Origin: Gnetum montanum
Lineage: Eukaryota > Streptophyta > Gnetopsida > Gnetales > Gnetaceae
DNA length: 38,978 nt
NCBI GenBank assembly: GCA_015680685.1
Contig: MNCI01002042.1
Location: forward strand, 960,677-999,654
Reading direction: 5' to 3'
Made by a program: the position numbers and the translations under genes. This document shows positions 32,112 to 38,978 of the stretch, piece by piece; the first letter of the stretch is position 1, and each line of letters begins with the position of its first letter. The notes below the pieces were generated by a model that worked only from the letters and a program-made list of their open reading frames with translations, did no database searches and was not told the origin of the DNA.

Positions 32112-32640
32112 TGATGAAAGCGGTTACTCTAATAATTAGAGTGGTTATTATTAGGGCGGTTACTCTAATAATTAGAGTGGTAATTATTGGAGCGGTTATT
32201 CTAATTATTAAAGTGGTTATTATTAGAGGGGTAGTTTCTCTAAAATTAGAGTGGCAGTTTCTCTCTAAAATTAGAGGGTAGTTTCTCTCTAAAATTATAG
32301 GGTAGTTTCTCTAAAATTAGAGTGGTTGTTTCTCTCTAAAATTAGAGGGACAATTTCTCTAAAATTAGAGTGGCAGTTTTTGTAATTATTAAAGTAGTTG
32401 CTCCCAAGCCTATAAATACAGTGCCCAGGAACACAATAGGGGGAAGTCAAAAATAAAAAGAAGAGAAAAGAAGAAGAATTTAGAAGAGGAAGTCTTTTAG
32501 GAGTCAAGTAGTGAAACTCTAGCCAAGTGCCCGCAGCAGGAGGTTTAAGTGTAGACGGATCTTTATTCGAGCATTGTGTACCTAAGCACACCTTGTGTAC
32601 GGCAATAAAGACGAGCTCTTGGATTCATCCTTACAGCACT
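32112..32640 (+). repeat. LTR-like sequence
   Basis: It begins TGATGAAAGCGGTTACTC. The U3-like part contains repeated palindromes of the CTCTAATAATTAGAG type. A TATAAATA box is at 32411-32418 and an AATAAA signal at 32604-32609 (GGCAATAAAGACG). The 3' end is not resolved and may extend to about 32830. It is the inverted counterpart of 25292-25815. No gag or pol is attached, so it may be a solo LTR or a non-autonomous element. Confidence 0.7.
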
Positions 32641-33396
32641 TGAGATTTGTTTTCTTACTCATTTCCTTTATTTTATTTTCTTATGCATTTATTTTATTTT
32701 ATTATTTTATTTTATTGTATGCACTTTACATTTTTGTTATTAGCACACACAATACGATCACTTCAAGCATGCATGTAACACTTGTTAACCCAGTAACGAT
32801 TAGCGTTTGGTAATCTCAGTAGTGTTGCACTGGTTCAGGATGTGTACAACAAGTGAGAACGGATACTGGTGTTAGGATTAGTTTAAAGCCTAGTTAATCA
32901 GTAGTTAAGTTAAATTAGTCACTTAGTTATCTCTCTCTCTCCTCCCTTATTAGCAGCAAGACATAAAAACATAAAAGCTATAAAAATCATGTACCTCAAG
33001 CTTACTTAACCATACAACTGTGACAATACAAGTAAGTTTGGGAAGACAACGATTAATTAACCCTAAGTGTTCCATTAAAGCGCATAAGCACTTAGTCCTT
33101 GGAGTTCGATCGAATCGCGCGTGAAACGCTCGTATTCATATGGTTAAGTGTAAGGGTACCTCATCTCTCATCAATACCTTACAAGTAGAATTTCAGATTT
33201 TTATAAAAAATATACACATATTTTATATAAAATTTTTACCCTTGTATATGCCATTTACGTACAATTTTGGGAAAAATTAACTGTATAATATATGAAAGTA
33301 GACTATATACATGCACCTTGTATATTTCCAACCCTCTTTGCAAGAGACATATTACTAAAATTTTTCCTAGAAAGTAACATAGCTATATCATTTGCT
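32641..33396. other. Sequence between LTR-like repeat and MITE
   Basis: AT-rich; a GGGAAGACAACGATTAATTAACC stretch near 33041 recalls the motif near 807. No gene is recognised. A possible continuation of the LTR-like element. Confidence 0.45.
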
Positions 33397-33416
33397 AGCT
33401 TTTATATATATATATA

Positions 33417-33800
33417 TTGGCTGAGATGATTTTTTTAAAAAAATGATGTTAACGAAGCCCGACTATTGGACGAGGTAACAAGATAACTAAAAATGGAATC
33501 ACTCATCCCTCCTCTGTTTCTTTACCACTTACCCAATTTAGTTTTACGCTCTCGATCAAGTTTGCTCTTTCTTTGTTTGTTCATGGCATTTTTGAGAAAT
33601 AAATCTCTTACATAAATAATGCTCAAAAACGCCATGAACAAACAAAGAAAGAGCAAACTTGACCAAGAAGGTAAAACTAAATTGGGTAACTGGTAGAGAA
33701 ACAGAGAAGGGATGAGTGATTCCGTTTTTAGTTATCTTGTTATCTCGTCCAATAGTCGAGCTTCGTTAACATCATTTTTTTTTTAAATCATCTCGGCCAA
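33417..33800. mobile_element. Foldback MITE with near-perfect hairpin
   Basis: Two arms of about 179 bp (33417-33595 and 33622-33800) are inverted copies, about 90% identical by eye, around a 26-bp loop. The ends are TTGGCTGAGATGATT and AATCATCTCGGCCAA. AT-rich flanks (TATATATA) extend the inverted symmetry to about 33397-33830. No coding capacity. A transcript would fold into a long hairpin. Confidence 0.85.
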
Positions 33801-34075
33801 TTTATAGATATAAATATATATATATAAGCTAATGGAGAGGTTTCGCAGCCTATGAGTAGAATTTCATTATTTTTTTTATTTTTTAAGTTATCATCACTAT
33901 TTACATTCCAAATAATATATACTTGTAAACATAAATTGGTTAAAATAAAAGTTTATATATTTCGTATATGTTGATGAAGGAATACATTGCACAATTATTG
34001 CAACAAACATTACATAGCTGTATAATAGGATTGAGCAAAAGGTAAAATACAATGATAAGTGTGAACTCAATATGC

Positions 34076-34288
34076 CTAATTCTCCAACTGAGCAAAATGA
34101 ACTTCTTGTGCAATTCTACTTTGGAGATGTTTAGCATCTGAAATCTTTCTGTATCTTTGCACATGAAAAAGAGGATGAATCTTTAAAGAATCAATGGTCT
34201 TGACTCTAGATAATGCTAGAAACGTAATAGTCATCACCTTAACCATTACCATGAGCGTAACTGTCATTGTAACCATAATCGTCATCAT
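34076..34288 (-). pseudogene. PIF1-helicase-like C-terminal fragment, right arm
   Basis: The best preserved copy: TFLALSRVKTIDSLKIHPLF, then HVQRYRKISDAKHLQSRIAQ and a stop after LEN. ALSRVK matches the PIF1-family end motif exactly. The upstream part is GTTAC/ATGAC repeat translation. No ATPase motifs, so not functional. Confidence 0.55.
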
Positions 34289-35119
34289 TTACAATAATAA
34301 TAAATATTCATTATTACCCACCATTTATGATAATAAATATTCATTATTACCCATGTTGGCCCCTACACGTGAGGGAATACGAAGAGATGAAGGGGGAGCC
34401 CAAGGGTCAAGGGGCATCAATTGAATAAAGATTCGACTCCCTTGTAGTGACTCTTTGGCTCCCTTGCATGTGGTGCGTGCATGTGAAGGAATACAAAGAG
34501 ATCAAACTAAATTGGCACTGCAACATATATTTGTAATGCATATTCATTCGTGAAGATATAAAAAATCACATTACAAATGCATAAATAATGTTATTATTAT
34601 ATCACGAGCTTTTGTATATTGACATTATTGTTACAATGGACAAGATATGAATGATGCTAACACCTCATTCATAATTATTATTATTATAATTATTGTGGAA
34701 TCCAATAAATGTTATGAGAATATTATAATTAGAGCAATAATCTATAATTATAATTTGAGATATTATAGATTATAAGATTCATTCGAACGGTAAACATTTC
34801 ATAATAAACTAAGCCAAGATACGATGAAATATTACTCATAATCCATAATGTTAGAGATTATTTATTCATTCATAATGTTAACCCATAATGATTATATCTC
34901 GGTTAGCATTATCCATAATATATATATAATGAAATGATTATAAATAACTAACTTTATTTGTGATGAAGTGTTTATAATCATTTATGTTTATGATTATAAA
35001 TATATCATTATATATAACCAAGATTATAAATAACCAAGATAAATATAATCATTGGCTTCCTTGTAGTGACTCTTTGGCTAAGGGATATTTATAAATAATT
35101 GGTTATTTATGATTATGGA

Positions 35120-35245
35120 AAGACATGTGTGTCGGTGGAGAGCTCGTCGCTGTTTTACTCGGCATTGGCTAGGATCATCACAACATGATCTTGCTGGAGA
35201 TCTTCCAAAGGTCTAGGCTGCTAGAGGTGCAGAAGTTTTCGTTTT
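35120..35245 (-). pseudogene. Second subtilase piece, right arm
   Basis: Inverse counterpart of 3385-3530. It encodes a degraded ENFCTSSSLDL...KIML-like stretch, then a stop, then residues like SDELSTDTHVFP. It is more degraded than the left copy. Confidence 0.5.
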
Positions 35246-36239
35246 TAAAATTTACCAAGTTAAGAACCATATCATCCATTAGATTCCATCAATCAAAGAA
35301 TATGTACATAAAAAAAAGGCCTCACTGCATGCGATAAGGTAAGAAGAAATTATCAAATTTGAACTCTTTAAGTCCTCCCAATAAGTAGGAAAAATTGTTA
35401 AAATTATGACCAAAGTTAGGTCGACATCTCAAATTGGCTAATAATTTTCATGTGGTAGCAAACATGCTAACACTTTTACATTTTATTAAAATGCATATTG
35501 CAAATGAAAAATCAATCACAATCGTAACAACTAAATGCATCTACTCCATGGTAACTGCTGAATTTCAAAGCATAGCCATAGAAATGATAAAACCTACACA
35601 AAATATACAAAGAGATAAATAGAACATGAACTTACAAATGTTCCTTTACATTGAAAACGGATGTAGCAAAAGAAGATTACAAAAGATAGTAACAAAAAAT
35701 TACAATTTCAGAATTCCCTGCCACTCCAGAAAGCATTGAAAAAAGAACAAAACCAAACTTTGGAATGTTTTTGCATTGGGAATGCAAATGTATAGGAAAG
35801 CATGCTAAGTACTGATGACAGAAGAGCTCAGCTTGAAGTGAAATTATGAAAATTGCACAAAATCATCAAAATGTAATGTTCAACACATTATAATTCACTA
35901 TAAAAAATTAACAAAAACACCCATAAAAAGATTGGCAGAAAGTTTGTTTCTAGATAGAGATTCCAATAACCAAAGGCTATTGTTGACACAGAAACTTTAG
36001 AAGACCCTTCCCTTTAGGCTACAGCTTCAATTGTAGCCATTATTATCCTTCCTCAACTGTCTCTGGCTCTACCCCTCATCTTGCCCCTGCCTGCAAAATT
36101 TTATGCTTAAAACATACATTCAGAAAAAGCTACTCAAAAAACATATTGGCCTAATCCATATATAAATTTTATCAAAAAAAAAAATAGAAACCTAAATGAA
36201 GATATCTTTTAGCTATTATAACAAAAATTGTATTATGAT

Positions 36240-36990
36240 TCACACCTCCTCTACCTCTGGGGTCCAAGCTATCATAGGTGTAGAAGTTCACATTTCTATC
36301 GCCATCGAGATTGGCGTTTCTAGCATAGATGAGTGTGAGATTTGGATCTTCCAGTAGTAGTTCCCCAAAGTATAGTGAAGTTGTGACATACTCGCTACCA
36401 TTTCCGAGCACCGTGATGGCCGGGAAGTCACGGTCAAGGGTGCTAGCAACGATGGTCATGATCTAGGGCAAGAGATTTGAGGTGATGTCAGCATTGTGTC
36501 TAGAGTTTCCAGTCAAGCAAGTGATAAAGATGTGACAGTGGACTGCAATGGTGAAGGCACCGATGACGATGTTGTTGGTGTAGTACTGCTACAAGTTGTC
36601 ACCAAGCAAGAGCGAAAGCATGTTAATGTCGTCGGACAGAATGGCATCTATGGCCACAAGGATGTCAGAGCTAAAGTAGCCACAGTCCCACCAGACCTTG
36701 TAGATGGCGATTCGTGAAAGCTAGGCCATGCCGCAGGTAGTGTTGTTGGCATAGCTGAGCACACCGACGTCAACCACAGTGTTGCCGGTGATTGTTAATG
36801 ATGTGTGCATGTCGTGACCCTCGGTGTTAAGCGAGGATGCAATAAGGTTTGACTGGCCTACTACCTTATTACTACCTTGGTTGAAGAAGCACATGTCGAT
36901 GGGCTTTTTATTGCAGTTGAAGCATGGGCCACCATCGTAGGTGCCTTTCCAACGCTCCAGCAGAGCTCCAAAGCTAGCGTCATTGAAGCT
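36240..36990 (-). pseudogene. Subtilisin-like protease fragment, right arm copy
   Basis: On the minus strand it reads ERWKGTYDGGPCFNCNKKPI, EGHDMHTSLTITGNTVV (the catalytic-His region; the usual GHGTHT is GHDMHT, with the presumed catalytic His kept), SYANNTTCGMA, a stop, IAIYKVWWDCGYFSSDILVA, YYTNNIVIGAFTIAV, then LDRDFPAITVLGNGSEYVTT and NFYTYDSLDPRGRGG. This is the plant subtilase core from the catalytic His to the PA-domain edge. The Asp and Ser catalytic segments are absent, and stops at about 36720, 36590 and 36463 interrupt it. Captured gene fragment. Confidence 0.8.
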
Positions 36991-37364
36991 AGTTCGGTTG
37001 GGCCAGGTAGCTTGCAATAGCAGTTGCAAACGGAGACAGAGACAGAATGGAAATGGAATTCTCATTCCCATTCCCATTCTGCATTTGGTTGCGTTTGACC
37101 TTTTTATGTGTGCAGTGGGAATACAAAAAGCTATGGCTCTTTGGTTCACATTCTGTGCAATGGGAATATGAAAAGCTATGGCTCTTTGGTTCACATTCTG
37201 CGCAATGGGAATATGAAAAGTTGTGGCTCTTTGATTCATGTTTTTTCTCATTTCATGGAATCTTACGTGGCACATGATGTGGAGGGTGTTTCTTGGAGGG
37301 TGAAAAATCCACTCCTCCCTTCCATCCTATCCTATGAGACGAGTTGGCCTCTCGGCCAAAATTA

Positions 37365-38139
37365 GAGAGACAACAAAGCTTTATCATTTATTATAGAAAG
37401 ATGAATGTCATCTAGTTGCTTATAATAAATTGTGATTATTTAATAGTTGTACTTTATGTTTTTTTCTTTTTAAACTATGTTGCATGTGGTATGTTTTATG
37501 TTGTAACCTCTTGTTATTACCATTTACATTTTAATCTTTATGAGCTTTCTTTATAAGTTTGTGTATTCAATGGTATAGCACTATGGTTGAGAAACTTATC
37601 TCTTTGTTAGGAAGTTGGGAAGTTGTGGGTTTAATTTCTACCTCCCTTTATGGATGTCATAGAAGTGGAGTAGCCTTGTGGTGGGACACTTTTTTAATGA
37701 ATCACATCTACCTTACTATGTAGGTAGGGGTTGTGCTAATAGTCCCTCTTTAATTTTGTTTTAAAGGTCCAAAATGGTATGCCTTATTATTTGGTTAGGT
37801 GAGGAGTACTTCTAAAATTAAAAGGTATAATGTTGGGTTTAATGATAAAGGTCATGCCATATTTGCTAAATTGCACTCTAGTTTGTACATAAAGTGCCTT
37901 CATTGATTTTCTTAGCTAAACATTTTTTTTACATTAGTTAGTAATTGCAATGGAAGAACAAAAGCTCTCAAAATAATTGAAACTAACATAAAGCAACTGT
38001 TTCTAAATTATCTATTTCTTTCTTTCTAAATCTGAAGCTTTATTATCTTCAAAGACCCATTGTTTGTAAATTATCTATTTATTTTTGAAATTGAAGCTTT
38101 ATTAAATCCAAAAAGACCCATAGGAGTTAATCTCAATAA
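37365..38139. other. Intergenic, no recognised feature
   Basis: AT-rich DNA outside the right arm. No coding frame, RNA gene or repeat was recognised. Confidence 0.5.
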
Positions 38140-38615
38140 TTCTTCATTTTTGAAGAATTGCATCAGCTTTCATAATTTCTCATTAGATCATTCCATGAAT
38201 TTCATGATTTCTTATGATAGTAATGATTTAGCCTTAAACTTTGTATTGGTAATTAGTTGAACCATGGAAAAAAGTTAATTGTTGTTGGCTTTGATGAAAA
38301 TAATAGTTCTCACAAAAAAGTTCATCTCTTGGACAAGGGTTATGACAATAATTATTTATTTTTTGTAACAAACTCGTATTATAATTATTTATTTTCGGTG
38401 AAAAAGTCAACCAACTAGTAGTTGGCCACTCACCCAAGTGAGAATTAATTTTCATATTGAAATAAAAATCAAAACCAGCATTAAATAATTCCTATCATGA
38501 AAGTTGTTTAACCTTAAATTTTGTGTTGATAATTGGCTGAGCTAGGAAAAAGTTGATCTCTTACTTGGCAATTATTGGCTCTCATGAAAATAATAATCAC
38601 TGATTAATCATCATT
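38140..38615 (+). repeat. Dispersed repeat, two units
   Basis: Same family as 31645-32111: GATTTAGCCTTAAACTTTGT, GTTGGCCACTCACC, TTTTCATATTGAAATAAAAATC, GTTGTTTAACCTTAAATTTTG. It stops where the LTR-like sequence at 38616 begins. Confidence 0.65.
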
Positions 38616-38978
38616 TGTTAGGCCCCTATGTTGGATACTCGACGTTAGAGCCAAGAATGGATGTCGGATATCCAATGTTGTCTCCTCTGAGTTGGCCTAT
38701 AAATACAACACTTGGGTGCCTAGTTGAGAAATGGAGAATAGTAGTAGAAGATAGTTTTAGTTTTCTGTTTTTGGTAGTCTTTCTTAAAGTTTTGTTATTC
38801 CCAGTGCATGCCCACAGTGTGTTGTTTGTAATCGTACAACACCTTTGCTCGAGTGTGACGTACTTAGACATGTTACATGACTGGTAATAAAGATCGAGAT
38901 TACTCCCATCATTGCAACATCCACTTAGATTACTATTACTTTGGATTGTTAATTATTTACTGCTTTCTTTAGTTAAAT
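38616..38978 (+). repeat. LTR-like sequence (cut by window end)
   Basis: Starts TGTTAGGCCCC, with TATAAATA at 38698-38705 in GGCCTATAAATACA and AATAAA at 38886-38891. After the signal it matches 351-410 in the same orientation. Its promoter words resemble those of the 32112 sequence, but U3 is different. Confidence 0.6.

Larger units (their letters stand above)
1268..37361. mobile_element. Candidate giant foldback/TIR element enclosing the MAKR gene
   Basis: The sequence starting at 1268 (TTTTGGCCGAGAGGCCAA) and the reverse complement of the sequence ending at 37361 are the same and stay homologous for about 3.5 kb inward. The outermost 18 bases contain a short palindrome, GGCC-GAGA-GGCC. 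Both outer flanks carry TTA (1265-1267 and 37362-37364), as a 3-bp target duplication would; PIF/Harbinger elements make TTA/TAA duplications. No transposase is visible inside. Internal content is the left arm with a nested gypsy element, a gap, an LTR-like repeat, the MAKR gene, the inverted LTR-like repeat, a MITE and the right arm. Alternatives are two independent insertions in opposite orientation or a segmental inverted duplication. A 3-bp match alone is weak. Confidence 0.4.
33838..37361 (-). repeat. Right arm of the large inverted repeat
   Basis: Reverse-complement homologue of 1268-5062, ending at GGCCTCTCGGCCAAAA (37361) followed by TTA. It contains, from outside inward, the subterminal GGAGGG-rich part, three ATTCCCATTGC-type units (37110-37230), the subtilase fragment, the AT-rich block and one PIF1-like fragment. 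It has only one helicase module, against three on the left. Confidence 0.85.

Noticed and set aside
32941-33180. Possible tRNA or snoRNA near TCGATCGAATCGCGCGTG
   Set aside because: No cloverleaf or box motifs could be built.
1268-37361. Helitron interpretation of the inverted repeats
   Set aside because: The end hairpin and helicase-like relic are suggestive, but there is no TC start, no CTRR end and no A/T insertion site, and Helitrons lack long inverted arms.

Overview
This window is nuclear DNA of a seed plant, probably an angiosperm. The evidence is a very long Ty3/gypsy element of the Tat/Ogre type, a membrane-associated kinase regulator (MAKR/BKI1-like) gene, plant subtilase fragments, AT-rich intergenic DNA and a scaffold gap. 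The species cannot be told from the sequence. Only one host gene looks intact: the MAKR-like gene at 28912-30093 (+).

Layout: 1-540 holds an LTR-like remnant. 1268-5062 and 33838-37361 are inverted copies of one ~3.5-3.8 kb block. Each copy has a palindromic outer end (TTTTGGCCGAGAGGCCAA), a broken subtilase fragment, AT-rich DNA and a fragment resembling the C-terminus of PIF1 helicase. Just inside them, an LTR-like sequence also occurs twice in mirrored orientation (25292-25815 and 32112-32640). The MAKR gene sits in the middle. The outer ends are flanked by TTA on both sides, so 1268-37361 could be one giant foldback or TIR element, or the product of a large inverted duplication. A 384-bp hairpin MITE lies at 33417-33800, and 24614-25291 is a gap of N.

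An 18.9-kb LTR retrotransposon (5288-24193, TSD GTTAC) is inserted in the left block. On the + strand it has a 5' LTR, PBS, minisatellite leader, Gag, protease, RT/RNase H, a second RNase H, integrase, a 37-bp x 13 tandem array, a PPT and a 3' LTR. Gag-Pol is inactivated mainly by nonsense codons.

The most unusual object lies between protease and RT. On the opposite strand, 16688 down to 12144, is an eight-exon gene with consensus-like splice sites, matching phases at every junction and a TATA box of its own. It would encode about 1,083 residues: an FCP1/NIF-phosphatase-like N-terminus that lacks the catalytic aspartates, a middle region resembling plant transposon-associated domains, an acidic stretch and a charged, probably helical C-terminal region. 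It is broken only by seven in-frame stop codons, with no frameshift. It appears to lie wholly inside the sense-strand protease-RT intron that Ogre-type elements are known to have. A sense genomic RNA would not splice antisense introns, which explains how a retroelement could keep them.
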